27,954 nucleotides of DNA from UQRS01 sp964481575 (GCA_964481575.1 CAYZTR010000029.1:1-27954); one strand, 5' to 3'. Counted from the first letter of the stretch, positions 1 to 7,990 are shown. Program-made: numbers and translations. The notes: a model not told the origin generated them from the letters alone.

Positions 1-481
1 CGTCCATGTTGATGCCGGCCTTGGTGGAGCCGATGTTCACCGAGGAACACACATGTGCGGTTTCTGCCAGGGCTTCCGGAATGGAATGAATCAGGGCATA
101 ATCCCCGTCGGCAAAGCCCTTCTGTACCAGGGCGGAGTAGCCGCCAATGAAGTTGACCCCAATGGTCTGTGCGGCCTTCTCCAGCGTATGGGCGAACTTC
201 ACCGGATTGGCGCCGGGACAGGCGGCGGCCAGCATGCTGATGGGGGTCACCGCTACCCGCTTGTTGATAATGGGAATGCCCAGCTCCTTCTCGATCTGCT
301 GGCACACCGGCACCAGATTCCCGGCCATGCGGACGATCTTGTCGTACACCTTCCGGCAGGCGGCGTCAATGTCCTGGTCCATGCAGGACAGCAGGGAGAT
401 GCCCATGGTGACGGTGCGGATGTCCAGGTTTTCCTCCTGGATCATGGTAATGGTTTCCAAAATGTCGTGGGTATTATACAT
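1..481 (-). CDS. PFL family protein (UPF0210/DUF711), 3' part missing
   Basis: The reading frame starts at ATG 481 and runs off the left edge of the window, giving the first 160 residues of a protein that is normally about 450 long. The start has a GGAGG site a few bases upstream. The N-terminus (MYNTHDILETITMIQEE, then a stretch with TVTMGISLLSCMDQDID) and the later segments KRVAVTPISMLAAACPG and VNIGSTKAGINMD match what I know of the UPF0210 'PFL family', glycyl-radical-like proteins of unresolved function. It lies 14 bp behind the ACT-domain gene on the same strand, the usual partner of this family in Firmicutes and archaea, so the two probably form one transcript. No biochemical role can be assigned from the sequence. 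Confidence 0.85.
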   Translation of the reverse strand, partial: MYNTHDILETITMIQEENLDIRTVTMGISLLSCMDQDIDAACRKVYDKIVRMAGNLVPVCQQIEKELGIPIINKRVAVTPISMLAAACPGANPVKFAHTLEKAAQTIGVNFIGGYSALVQKGFADGDYALIHSIPEALAETAHVCSSVNIGSTKAGINMD

Positions 482-495
482 ACAGCAGCCTCCGG

Positions 496-765
496 TCAGA
501 TGGTGTGCATGGCATTAAAAATGTCCTCGTGCATCACATGGATGGACAGATGATTTTCCTGGCCCAGACCGGCCATTTCGTCCACAAAGGCATCAAAGGG
601 AAGATTGATGCCGTCGATATCGCAGATCATAATCATGCAGAACATGTCCTGCAGAACGTTCTGGGAGACCTCGGTGATGTTCACATTGTGGGTGGCGCAG
701 ACGCCGGAGACCTTATTCAGAATCCCCACGGTATCCTTTCCGATGACCGTAATAACAGCTCTCAT
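496..765 (-). CDS. ACT domain-containing protein (UPF0237 family)
   Basis: This 89-residue protein is a single ACT domain: MRAVITVIGKDTVGILNKVS at the N-terminus is the beta-strand plus ligand-binding turn (G-K-D-x-x-G-I), followed by the NVNITEVSQ and MFCMIMICDI strands. ACT domains of this small free-standing type bind small ligands, often amino acids, and act as regulatory subunits. I chose ATG 765 because GGAGGA stands six bases before it and all homologues I recall begin with this M-R/K-A-V-I/V-T-V start; the upstream in-frame extension is non-coding. It precedes the PFL-family gene by 14 bp, a conserved pairing, which suggests that it senses a ligand for that partner. The ligand is unknown. 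Confidence 0.9.
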   Translation of the reverse strand: MRAVITVIGKDTVGILNKVSGVCATHNVNITEVSQNVLQDMFCMIMICDIDGINLPFDAFVDEMAGLGQENHLSIHVMHEDIFNAMHTI

Positions 766-799
766 AATGCTTCCTCCAAAAAGAAATATATTATGTATC

Positions 800-808
800 A
801 GTATAGCA
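800..808 (-). promoter_or_regulatory. Extended -10 promoter for the ACT/PFL pair
   Basis: On the minus strand the sequence reads TGCTATACT, an extended -10 (TGn plus TATACT) 35 bp upstream of the ACT gene start. No good -35 is visible at 16-18 bp, as is common for extended -10 promoters. The surrounding DNA is AT-rich compared with the flanking genes. Confidence 0.55.
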
Positions 809-858
809 TAAAAATTCCAAAAAACAAAGAAAAATCTCTGTACGAATGAAAGTTTTTG

Positions 859-867
859 TGTTATACT
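859..867 (+). promoter_or_regulatory. Extended -10 promoter for the histidinol-phosphatase gene
   Basis: TGTTATACT is an extended -10 about 60 bp before the start at 928. The -35 position (839-844, TGTACG) is poor. Together with the site at 800-808 it makes a divergent promoter pair about 55 bp apart. Confidence 0.5.
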
Positions 868-927
868 AAATCCAAACTGGTTTTTGCCGGTGTTTTTGGA
901 ACATTTCCCTGAAAGGTGGCTTGCGTG

Positions 928-1746
928 ATGGAGTATCATCATCTGGTGGATCTGCATATCCATACTGATTCCTCCCCGGACGGGGAGCATGCCGCCAGCC
1001 TCATGTGTGAATACGCCCTGCGGAAGGGGCTGCGGTGCATCGCCCTGACGGACCATTGTGAGTGCGACGCGTTCCATTCCGGCGGCTATTCCGTAACCTC
1101 CAAGATTTCCCTGTTTGAGGCCGCCAAGGCCCGCAGCGTCTTTCAGGGGCAGCTGTTGGTGCTGCTGGGGGTGGAGCTGGGGCAGCCTGTTTTGGCGCCC
1201 CAGGTGGCCCGGCAGGTGGCCGGAAAGCCCTCCCTGGATTTTGTGCTGGCCTCCATGCATAATTTAAAAGACACCCCGGATTTTTATTATCTGGATTACA
1301 GCCGGCCGGAGTATGAACCCTACGCCCTGCTGGAGCGGTACTTTGACGCGCTGCTGGAAACGGTCCAATGGGGCGGGTTTGACAGTCTGGCGCATGTAAC
1401 CTACCCGCTGCGGTACATGAACGGGCGGGATCACCTGGACATCCGGCTGGATGGGTTTGCCGACCGGATCGACCTGCTGTTCCGCAGGCTGGCCCAGGCC
1501 GGCAAGGCGTTGGAGCTGAACACCTCCGGCCTGCGTACCGACTGGGGCCAGACCATGCCGGATCTGGCGCTGCTCAAGCGGTTCCGGGCGCTGGGCGGGG
1601 AGTATGTGACCCTGGGTTCCGACGCCCACCGGGTGGCCGACGTGGCCGGCGGCATCCCTCAGGGGCTGGATATGCTTCGGGAAGCCGGCTTCCGGTATGT
1701 TACCATCTTCCAGGATCGCACCGCCGTGCCGGTACTCATAGATTAG
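928..1746 (+). CDS. hisJ: Histidinol-phosphatase, PHP type (HisJ family)
   Basis: This 272-residue protein is a PHP-domain metallophosphatase that would hydrolyse L-histidinol phosphate to histidinol in histidine biosynthesis. The PHP signature is clear: DLHIHTDSSPDGEH near the N-terminus, then ALTDHCE, a LASMHN segment in the middle, SLAHVTYPLRY and a C-terminal TLGSDAHR, which together supply the histidines and acids of the trinuclear metal site. Length and motif order fit the HisJ/HisK family rather than DNA polymerase-linked PHP domains. I chose ATG 928 because AAAGGTGG lies just before it; a GTG at 916 would fall within that site. No other his genes are in the window, so the substrate is inferred from family only; some members act on other phosphate esters. 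Confidence 0.8.
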   Translation: MEYHHLVDLHIHTDSSPDGEHAASLMCEYALRKGLRCIALTDHCECDAFHSGGYSVTSKISLFEAAKARSVFQGQLLVLLGVELGQPVLAPQVARQVAGKPSLDFVLASMHNLKDTPDFYYLDYSRPEYEPYALLERYFDALLETVQWGGFDSLAHVTYPLRYMNGRDHLDIRLDGFADRIDLLFRRLAQAGKALELNTSGLRTDWGQTMPDLALLKRFRALGGEYVTLGSDAHRVADVAGGIPQGLDMLREAGFRYVTIFQDRTAVPVLID

Positions 1747-1790
1747 GTCGGCCGCGTCTTGCGGAGATTTCATAGATTCGGGTGGCCGCG
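1737..1790 (+). repeat. 20-bp imperfect direct repeat at the end of the histidinol-phosphatase gene
   Basis: CATAGATTAGGTCGGCCGCG (1737-1756, containing the TAG stop) recurs as CATAGATTCGGGTGGCCGCG (1771-1790), a period of 34 bp. It looks like a small tandem duplication of the gene end. No function is evident. Confidence 0.5.
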
Positions 1791-1830
1791 CCCCCGGTTG
1801 ATATTGTTGATCAGGAAAGGATGCACTTTG

Positions 1831-2319
1831 ATGGATATGAATAAAAAGATTTTATCCCTGCTGGAGCAAAATGCAAAGTATGCCAGCAAGGATATCGCCG
1901 TGATGCTGGGCATCGAAAACGAGGAAGTGGAGCAGCGGATCGCCGCCCTGGAAAAATCGGGCATTATCCGGAAGTATAAGACGGTGGTGGACTGGGATCG
2001 GTTCGACAACGCCTACGTTTCCGCCCTGATTGAATTGACCGTGACTCCACAGCCCGACGCCGGTTTTGAGGACATCGCCCGGCGGATTATGCGGTATGAC
2101 GAGGTGGAGACGGTCTACCTGATGTCCGGCGGCTATGACCTTTGCGTCATCGTCACCGGCCGCACCTTCAAGGAGGTGGCGATGTTTGTGGCCAAGGAGC
2201 TGGCTCCCATGAAATCCATTGTCTCCACCGCCACCCACTTTGTTCTCCGGCGGTACAAGGAGCTGAACGTGGATCTTTGCGATGCGCTGACTGACGATCG
2301 GGGGAGAGTGTCCCTGTGA
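1831..2319 (+). CDS. Lrp/AsnC family transcriptional regulator (AlaR-like)
   Basis: This 162-residue protein has the two-domain Lrp/AsnC plan. An N-terminal winged helix-turn-helix (residues about 2-50: KILSLLEQNAKYASKDIAVMLG then IAALEKSGIIRKY) is followed by a RAM effector domain (about 65-140, with MSGGYDLCVIVTGRTF). ATG 1831 is preceded by AGGAAAGG ten bases upstream; the longer in-frame extension has no ribosome site. Its stop overlaps the start of the aminotransferase gene by one base, so the two are translationally coupled. The same order (yugG/alaR then yugH/alaT) is known in Bacillus subtilis, where the regulator controls the alanine aminotransferase. By analogy this protein probably senses an amino acid and controls its neighbour; the effector is inferred. 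Confidence 0.85.
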   Translation: MDMNKKILSLLEQNAKYASKDIAVMLGIENEEVEQRIAALEKSGIIRKYKTVVDWDRFDNAYVSALIELTVTPQPDAGFEDIARRIMRYDEVETVYLMSGGYDLCVIVTGRTFKEVAMFVAKELAPMKSIVSTATHFVLRRYKELNVDLCDALTDDRGRVSL

Positions 2320-3488
2320 TGCATTACGAGAAAATTATGAATCCCACGGTGGTGAATATCAAGCCCTCCGGCATCCGGAAGTTCTTTGATATTGTGGCCG
2401 AGATGGATGACGTCATCTCCCTGGGTGTGGGGGAACCGGATTTTTCCACGCCCTGGCATATCCGCCGGGAGGGCATTCGCTCCCTGGAGGACGGCCAGAC
2501 CCGTTACACCTCCAACTGGGGTCTGCGGGAGCTGCGGCAGGAAATTGCCAATTATATGCAGCGGAAATACACCCTGTCCTACAGCCCGGATCAGGAGATT
2601 CTGGTGACGGTGGGGGGCAGTGAAGCCATAGACGGCGCCATCCGCACCCTGGTGGCCCCCGGGGACGAGGTGCTGATTGTGGAGCCCAGCTTTGTCTGCT
2701 ATGATCCCATTACCCGCATGGCCGGCGGCGTGCCGGTGATTATTGAGACCAAAGCCCAGGACGACTTCCGTCTGACGGCAGAGGCGCTGCGGGCTGCCAT
2801 CACCCCTAAAACCAAGCTGCTGGTGCTGCCCTATCCCTGCAATCCCACCGGCGCCGTCATGCGGCGGCAGGATCTGGAGGAGATTGCCGCTGTTCTGCGC
2901 GGGACGGATATTATGATTCTGTCGGACGAGATCTACGCCGAGCTGACTTTTGGCCCGGAACCCCATGTTTCCATTGCCCAGATAGAGGGCATGCAGGAGC
3001 GGGCGGTGTTGATCTCCGGCTTTTCCAAAACCTATTCCATGACCGGCTGGCGTCTGGGTTACGCCTGCGGCCCGGCGCCGGTGCTGAAGCAGATGACCAA
3101 GGTGCATCAGTTTGCCATTATGTCTGCTCCCACCACCTCCCAGTACGCCGCCATTGAGGCCCTGCGTAACGGGGACAGTGATATTGTAAAGATGCGGGAT
3201 GAGTACGACATGCGCCGCCGTTTTGTAGTCAGCGGTTTCCGGGACATCGGCATGGAATGCTTTGAGCCCCAGGGCGCCTTTTATGCCTTCCCGTCTATTC
3301 AGAAAACCGGGTTGTCCTCAGAGGAATTCTGCAACCGGCTTCTGGAAGCCAAGCAGGTGGCGCTGGTTCCCGGCAACGCCTTCGGCGACTGCGGCGAGGG
3401 ATTTGTCCGGGCCTCTTACTGCTATTCCATTGACCATCTGCGGGAAGCGGTTCGCCGGATCGGGGAATTTTTGCAGGAATTGAAGTAG
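2319..3488 (+). CDS. PLP-dependent aminotransferase, class I/II (AlaT-like)
   Basis: This 389-residue fold-type I aminotransferase would exchange an amino group between alanine (or aspartate/aromatic amino acids) and a 2-oxoacid using pyridoxal phosphate. Visible motifs: LGVGEPDF near residue 36, the substrate-binding region TRYTSNWGLRELR, N175 in NPTG, D203 in SDEIY, the Schiff-base lysine K237 in SGFSKTYSMTGWRLGY, and the C-terminal arginine region (FVRASYCYS). The ATG at 2319 overlaps the regulator stop (TGATG), with GGGGAGAG upstream. Context with an Lrp regulator favours alanine transamination as in B. subtilis AlaT. With an aro/pheA operon elsewhere in the window, a role in the final transamination of phenylpyruvate is possible but not shown. 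Sequence alone does not settle the substrate. Confidence 0.88.
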   Translation: MHYEKIMNPTVVNIKPSGIRKFFDIVAEMDDVISLGVGEPDFSTPWHIRREGIRSLEDGQTRYTSNWGLRELRQEIANYMQRKYTLSYSPDQEILVTVGGSEAIDGAIRTLVAPGDEVLIVEPSFVCYDPITRMAGGVPVIIETKAQDDFRLTAEALRAAITPKTKLLVLPYPCNPTGAVMRRQDLEEIAAVLRGTDIMILSDEIYAELTFGPEPHVSIAQIEGMQERAVLISGFSKTYSMTGWRLGYACGPAPVLKQMTKVHQFAIMSAPTTSQYAAIEALRNGDSDIVKMRDEYDMRRRFVVSGFRDIGMECFEPQGAFYAFPSIQKTGLSSEEFCNRLLEAKQVALVPGNAFGDCGEGFVRASYCYSIDHLREAVRRIGEFLQELK

Positions 3489-3509
3489 ACTGCGCCCAAC
3501 TGAGGGTGT

Positions 3510-3700
3510 GGAATCCCTCCACCGCTAACGCGGTCCCCTTTCCTTCCAGGAACTGGAACCCCTCTGCCACCGTTCCGGTGACATCTCCCCTAGCAGGGGA
3601 GTCTCCTTTCGGCAAGGGAGGCGATTTTCGCACAAGCTTGCGGCGGTGCCTTTGCCCCCCCCTTGACGAAAGGGGGGAGGGCCAGCTGTGCTGGCGGGGG
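3510..3700 (+). repeat. Hairpin-rich intergenic repeat, copy 1 (module order A-B)
   Basis: Module A (3510-3622, 113 bp) and module B (3624-3700, 77 bp) fill the gap between the aminotransferase gene and ispE. Both are nearly identical to a second copy at 19942-20133, where the order is B then A. Module A holds stems ACCGC/GCGGT with loop TAAC, TTCCAG/CTGGAA with loop GAA, CACCG/CGGTG with loop TTC, CTCCCCT/AGGGGAG with loop AGC and CTCCTTT/AAGGGAG. Module B holds CCCCCCTT/AAGGGGGG and GCCAGC/GCTGGC. Short open frames across it are unlikely to be genes. It resembles interspersed repeats that I recall from gut Oscillospiraceae, but I cannot name the family. Confidence 0.9.
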
Positions 3701-3730
3701 GATTTACCTTGAACTCTGGAGGGAACTGTT

Positions 3731-4588
3731 ATGCTACACTTGCTGGCCAATGCCAAACTGAATCTGGCGCTGGATATTGTGGGCCGCCGGGAGAATGGGT
3801 ATCACGATCTGCAAATGATTCTGCAATCCGTTTCCCTGGCTGACCGGGTATCTCTGGCCCCGGCTGGGGCCATCCGGGTTGCTTGCAGTAATGCGGCCTT
3901 GGCGGAGGGCAATCTTGCCGAAGCCGCCGCCCGGGCCTTTTTTGCTGCTGCCGGGATTCACGGCGGCGTAGATATTTTTATTCAGAAACAAATTCCCGTG
4001 GCCGCCGGACTGGGGGGCGGCAGCGCTGATGCTGCCGCCGTTCTGGTGGGGTTGAACCGGCTGTGGGAAAATCCCCTGTCCATGGAGCAGCTGGGGGCGT
4101 TGGCGCTGCCTCTGGGGGCGGATGTGCCCTTCTGTCTGGCGGGGGGGACTGCGCTGGCCGCCGGGGTAGGGGAGGTGCTGACCCCCCTGGCTCCGCTGCC
4201 GGATTGCGGAATCCTGTTGGTGAAGCCCTGCCAAAAGCCTTCCACCGGTCAAATGTACCGGGCGGTGGATCAGGTTCCCCGCCCGATACATCCCGATGTG
4301 CAGCGGGTGGCCGCCGGTCTGGCGGCGGGAGACCTGGCCGGAATTGCCGCCAGCCTGGGGAATTCCTTTGCCGCCGCCTGGGAGGCAACGCCTTCCATGG
4401 CGCAGGCCCGGGCGGATCTGTGGGAGACCCACCCCCTGGGGGTGGCCCTGTCGGGCAGCGGCCCCACCCTGTTTGCCCTGTATGAAAGTCTGCCGGCCGC
4501 CGAACAGGCTGCCGCCGCCCTGGCCGGGCGATATGACCAAATGTGGACAGCCATCCCCCGCCCTGCCGGGGTGGAAGCCCTGGCGTGA
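3731..4588 (+). CDS. ispE: 4-diphosphocytidyl-2-C-methyl-D-erythritol kinase
   Basis: This 285-residue GHMP kinase phosphorylates CDP-methylerythritol with ATP, the fourth step of the MEP route to isoprenoid precursors. The N-terminal NAKLNLALDIVGRRENGYHDL (residues about 7-27) is the IspE substrate-binding start, PVAAGLGGGSADAAA (about 89-103) is the GHMP ATP-binding loop, and SGSGPTLFAL near the C-terminus is the third GHMP motif. Length is typical. ATG 3731 has GGAGGGAA about seven bases upstream. It stands alone: the gap before it is filled by repeat copy 1 and the gap after by a bidirectional terminator, so any promoter must lie in or near the repeat element. Confidence 0.95.
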   Translation: MLHLLANAKLNLALDIVGRRENGYHDLQMILQSVSLADRVSLAPAGAIRVACSNAALAEGNLAEAAARAFFAAAGIHGGVDIFIQKQIPVAAGLGGGSADAAAVLVGLNRLWENPLSMEQLGALALPLGADVPFCLAGGTALAAGVGEVLTPLAPLPDCGILLVKPCQKPSTGQMYRAVDQVPRPIHPDVQRVAAGLAAGDLAGIAASLGNSFAAAWEATPSMAQARADLWETHPLGVALSGSGPTLFALYESLPAAEQAAAALAGRYDQMWTAIPRPAGVEALA

Positions 4589-4608
4589 CAGAAGATGTTC
4601 TCATCAAA

Positions 4609-4656
4609 AAAACCGTAAGCATGCAGCCTGGCGGCGCTTGCATACGGTTTCTTTTT
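4609..4656. terminator. Bidirectional intrinsic terminator between ispE and the Rrf2 gene
   Basis: AAACCGTA (from 4610) pairs with TACGGTTT (4643-4650), with further partial pairing of AGCATGC against GCTTGCA inside. CTTTTT follows on the plus strand and a run of Ts follows on the minus strand (the As at 4605-4612), so it can end both convergent transcripts. Confidence 0.8.
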
Positions 4657-4662
4657 ATGTTT

Positions 4663-5064
4663 TCATTTTTCCCGGCGGCTGGGCGCAAAGGTGGCCTGCC
4701 GGAACTGCTCCTCCATATACCGGGCCACATCGTCAAAAACGTCCTTAAAATAGCAGACCCCGGCCGGGTGGGTACAGACAGTGGTTTCCCCCTGGCAGTG
4801 GCTGAACTGGGTGGGACCGGAGATGACGCCGATGACCTGCCCCAAGGTGATCTCCTCCGGCGGCCGGGCCAGCGTATAGCCCCCGGCTGCCCCGCGAACC
4901 GAAACCACCAGCCCTGCCGCCAGCAGCTTCCGCAGGATTTTCAGGGTAAATCCCTGGGTGACGCCGGTGCTCCGGGCGATGACGGCCGCCCCCAGACGCT
5001 GGGGAGACTCGGCCAGACAGTGGACAATCCGGATGGCATAATCGGTTTCCTGATTGATAATCAT
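4663..5064 (-). CDS. Rrf2 family transcriptional regulator with a three-cysteine cluster motif
   Basis: This 133-residue protein has the Rrf2 fold. The N-terminus INQETDYAIRIVHCLA begins the winged helix, the recognition region is GVTQGFTLKILRKL, and the wing carries GAAGGYTLARPPEEITL. C90, C97 and C104 (C-x6-C-x6-C) lie where IscR, NsrR and RirA bind an iron-sulfur cluster; CymR-type members lack these residues, so a redox-, iron- or NO-sensing role is likely. The spacing is slightly wider than the C-x5-C-x5-C of E. coli IscR. Its ATG overlaps the rpoD stop as ATGA, so it is the last gene of the dgt-dnaG-rpoD transcript and probably translated by re-initiation. No isc or suf genes are nearby; targets are unknown. 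Confidence 0.85.
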   Translation of the reverse strand: MIINQETDYAIRIVHCLAESPQRLGAAVIARSTGVTQGFTLKILRKLLAAGLVVSVRGAAGGYTLARPPEEITLGQVIGVISGPTQFSHCQGETTVCTHPAGVCYFKDVFDDVARYMEEQFRQATFAPSRREK

Positions 5065-6206
5065 AGCTTTGTTTCCTTGAACTTGTTGCTCCGCACCGGA
5101 TGGCGCAGCTTTCGCAGCGCCTTGGCCTCGATCTGGCGGATCCGCTCCCGGGTGACGTTGAAGGCAGTACCCACCTCTTCCAGGGTGTGGCAACGGCCGT
5201 CCTTCAGGCCGAACCGCAGCCGGATGACATTTTCTTCCCGCTCGGTCAGGGTTTTCAGCACGGCGTCAATGTCCTCATTGGTGATGGTTTTCAGGGCGGC
5301 ATCGTCGGGGGCCAAGGCGTCCTCATCCCGGATAAAGTCCATGAGGCGGCTGTCCTCCTCCGGGCCGATGGGGGTCTCCATGGACACCGGTTCCTGGGCC
5401 ACCCGCATGATCTCCCGCACCCGCTCCACCGTCAGGCCGATGGTCTCCGCCAGCAGTTCCTCACTGGGCTCGGTACCGTTTTCATGGAGCAGCTGGCTCT
5501 GCACCTTCTTCAGCCGGTTGATGGTCTCCACCATGTGAACGGGGATGCGGATGGTGCGGGCCTGATCGGCAATGGCCCGGGTGATGGCCTGCCGGATCCA
5601 CCAGGTGGCGTAGGTGGAGAACTTGAAGCCCTTGGTGTAGTCAAACTTTTCCACCGCCTTGATCAGGCCTACATTGCCCTCCTGAATCAGATCCAGGAAG
5701 TGCATGCCCCGGCCGACGTATCGCTTGGCAATGGACACCACCAACCGCAGGTTGGCCTCCGTCAGCCGCTGCTTGGCGTTTTCGTCTCCTTCGTTGATGC
5801 GAATCGCCAGTTGAATTTCCTCCTCCGAAGTTAATAGGGGCACCCTGCCGATTTCCTTTAAATAGACCTTGACCGGGTCGTCCAGGGCGATGTTTTCCAC
5901 CGAAAGATCCAGCTCGTTTTCCTCGCCGTTCAGCTCCTCGGCGTTCAGCTCTTCTACTTTCAGCTCATCGTCGGTGGGTTCCTCGTCAAAATTCAGGTCC
6001 AGCAGGGGGGGTTCCTTCGCCAGATCGTCCGAGGTTTGGGGGGCGATATCGTCCAGACGGTCCAAACTATTGGTCAGATCCAGATCTTCTTCTTCTTCTT
6101 CTTCGTATCCGTCTGCCGGCTGCTCCGCCGGGGCGTTGACCGCCTGGACCGTTTCCTCGATCTCAGGGATTTCGGGCGTCTGATTTGTTTTTCTCTCGGT
6201 TGCCAT
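5061..6206 (-). CDS. rpoD: RNA polymerase primary sigma factor (sigma-70/SigA)
   Basis: This 381-residue protein is the housekeeping sigma factor. Region 1.2 is DDPVKVYLKEIGRVPLLTSEEE (residues about 109-130). Region 2 has RLVVSIAKRYVGRGMHFLDL, then EGNVGLIKAVEKFDYTKG and FSTYATWWIRQAITRAI. Region 3 follows HMVETINRLKK. Region 4.2 is TLEEVGTAFNVTRERIRQIE (341-360). The first 105 residues are acidic and of low complexity, including six consecutive glutamates (35-40) encoded by a CTT-type trinucleotide run at about 6083-6104; I cannot recognise a standard region 1.1. ATG 6206 lies two bases after the dnaG stop with GAGAGGA upstream. The order dgt-dnaG-rpoD is the clostridial form of the macromolecular synthesis operon. 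Confidence 0.96.
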   Translation of the reverse strand: MATERKTNQTPEIPEIEETVQAVNAPAEQPADGYEEEEEEDLDLTNSLDRLDDIAPQTSDDLAKEPPLLDLNFDEEPTDDELKVEELNAEELNGEENELDLSVENIALDDPVKVYLKEIGRVPLLTSEEEIQLAIRINEGDENAKQRLTEANLRLVVSIAKRYVGRGMHFLDLIQEGNVGLIKAVEKFDYTKGFKFSTYATWWIRQAITRAIADQARTIRIPVHMVETINRLKKVQSQLLHENGTEPSEELLAETIGLTVERVREIMRVAQEPVSMETPIGPEEDSRLMDFIRDEDALAPDDAALKTITNEDIDAVLKTLTEREENVIRLRFGLKDGRCHTLEEVGTAFNVTRERIRQIEAKALRKLRHPVRSNKFKETKL

Positions 6207-6208
6207 GG

Positions 6209-7990
6209 TTAAGATCCTCTCTTCTTTGCTTGTCTTAGCTTTTCCATATTTGCTTCCCACTCCGCCTGGGAAAGATCCCCTACGGAAGCAGCGTTGCGTT
6301 TTTCCTGTTCCTCCGCCATGACCCGCAGGCAATCCTGCAGCTCGGTTTTGGCGTTGGTGTGCCTGGCTGCGCCGTTTTGCAGCAGGACGATTTTCCCCAG
6401 CTCCTGGGGGGTGAAATCCTGCCCCAGGGCGGCAATGTCAAAGGTGCGGCCGGCCTCGTAGAGCTGGCACACCCGTTGGAAGACCCGCCCCAGCATGGGG
6501 GAGACGAAATCCTCCGGGGTCAGCTTACTCTGCACCAGCGGGTAAAAATCCGGGTGGTACAGCAGCAGGGAAAGCAGGGTTTCCTCCGCACCGGCGGCCC
6601 GCAGATTCTCCCGCCGGAGCCGATCTGCCGGGGTGCGTATCTGGGGCTGGACGATAGCGCGGACTGCTTCCTCCCGCTGCTTTTTATACTGCTTGGCCCG
6701 GAGCTGATCCACCCGGGTGAGAATGGCCGCTTTGGAGATTTCGTATTCCTTGGACAGCCGCCCGGCATACAGCTCCCGGGTCATGCCGTCCGGCACCCGG
6801 GCCAGCACCTCCGCCGCTTTGGCCAGATACTGCCGCACCCCGTCGCCGGTGGATAGATCCAGATCCCCCCGGGCCGCTGCCAGCTGATACTCGATGTCCC
6901 CGGCGGCGCCTTCCAGCAGCTTCCGGAAGGCGGCGCCGCCGTAGTGCTTGACGAATTCGTCCGGGTCCTTCCCCTCCGGCACCCGCACTACCTTAATGTG
7001 CACCCCCGTCTCCGACAGGAGCCGCATGACCTTATCGGTGGCCTTTTTTCCGGCGCCGTCGGCGTCCATACAAATCACCGCTTCGGCGGTATATCGGGAA
7101 ATGAGCCGGGCCTGTTCCGCCGTGAAGGCCGTCCCCTGGGAGGCTACGGCGTTTTCAATCCCCGCCTGGTGGAGGGTGATACAGTCCATCTGCCCCTCTA
7201 CAATAATCAGCTGCTTGGCACAGACGGTTTTGGCCCGGTTCATGCCGAAGATGATCTGGCCTTTTTTAAACACCGGGGTGTCCGGCGTGTTGACATATTT
7301 CTGCCCGTCCGATTCCACCCCCGGCATGACCCGGCCGCTGAAGGCCACCACATTGCCCCGCAGATCAATGATGGGGAACATCACCCGGTTTCGGAACCGG
7401 TCGTAATAATGGTTGGCGTTTTTTTGGCTCCGGCCGCAGAGGCCGGCGGTGAAAATGTCCGGCTCGCTGTAGCCCTTGGATTTCAGGTGCTGTAGCAGGG
7501 CATTCCAGCTGTCCGGGGCGTAGCCCAGGCCGAAGCGGGTGATGGTGCCGGGCGTCAGCTGCCGGTCGGTCAGGTATTGCAGGGCCGCTGCCCCCTCCGG
7601 GGCCTTGAGCTTGCTGTGAAAAAATCGGGCGGCCTCCCGGTTCATTTCATAGATTCTCAGCTTCAGCCGCTGCATGGAGTCATCATAGCTGCCGTCCTCC
7701 GGCATGGAAATCCCTGCCCGCTGGGCCAGCTTTTTTACCGCTTCGATGTAATCCAGGGATTCGATCTGCTGGATGAACCGGATGACGTCGCCTCCCACGC
7801 CGCAGCCGAAGCAATAGAAGCTGCCGTTGTCCGGGTAGACGGTGAAGGAGGGGGTTTTTTCGTTATGAAAGGGGCACAGCCCCACCAGGGTGCTGCCCCG
7901 GCGTTTCAAATTCACATAGCCGCCAACCACCGATTCCATGTCATTCCGGGCTTTTACTTCCAATAAAAAATCATCCGATAATCGCGGCAT
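6209..7990 (-). CDS. dnaG: DNA primase
   Basis: This 593-residue protein makes the RNA primers for chromosome replication. The N-terminal CHC2 zinc domain is complete (C39-P-F-H42, C60-F-G-C63, within LCPFHNEKTPSFTVYP and SFYCFGCG). The catalytic core follows, with TOPRIM motifs LIIVEGQMDCI and VICMDADGAGKKA and the FSGRVM segment before them. The C-terminal 150 residues form the helicase-binding region, which is the least conserved part. I chose ATG 7990 because AAAGGAGG lies eight bases upstream; a TTG two codons earlier is too close to that site. It sits 51 bp after dgt and its stop is two bases before rpoD, so it is co-transcribed with both. Confidence 0.96.
   Translation of the reverse strand: MPRLSDDFLLEVKARNDMESVVGGYVNLKRRGSTLVGLCPFHNEKTPSFTVYPDNGSFYCFGCGVGGDVIRFIQQIESLDYIEAVKKLAQRAGISMPEDGSYDDSMQRLKLRIYEMNREAARFFHSKLKAPEGAAALQYLTDRQLTPGTITRFGLGYAPDSWNALLQHLKSKGYSEPDIFTAGLCGRSQKNANHYYDRFRNRVMFPIIDLRGNVVAFSGRVMPGVESDGQKYVNTPDTPVFKKGQIIFGMNRAKTVCAKQLIIVEGQMDCITLHQAGIENAVASQGTAFTAEQARLISRYTAEAVICMDADGAGKKATDKVMRLLSETGVHIKVVRVPEGKDPDEFVKHYGGAAFRKLLEGAAGDIEYQLAAARGDLDLSTGDGVRQYLAKAAEVLARVPDGMTRELYAGRLSKEYEISKAAILTRVDQLRAKQYKKQREEAVRAIVQPQIRTPADRLRRENLRAAGAEETLLSLLLYHPDFYPLVQSKLTPEDFVSPMLGRVFQRVCQLYEAGRTFDIAALGQDFTPQELGKIVLLQNGAARHTNAKTELQDCLRVMAEEQEKRNAASVGDLSQAEWEANMEKLRQAKKRGS

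Noticed and set aside
3506..3712. Short open frame across the intergenic repeat
   Set aside because: The frame is a by-product of the hairpin-rich repeat. The equivalent frame in copy 2 is not preserved, because the modules are in the other order.
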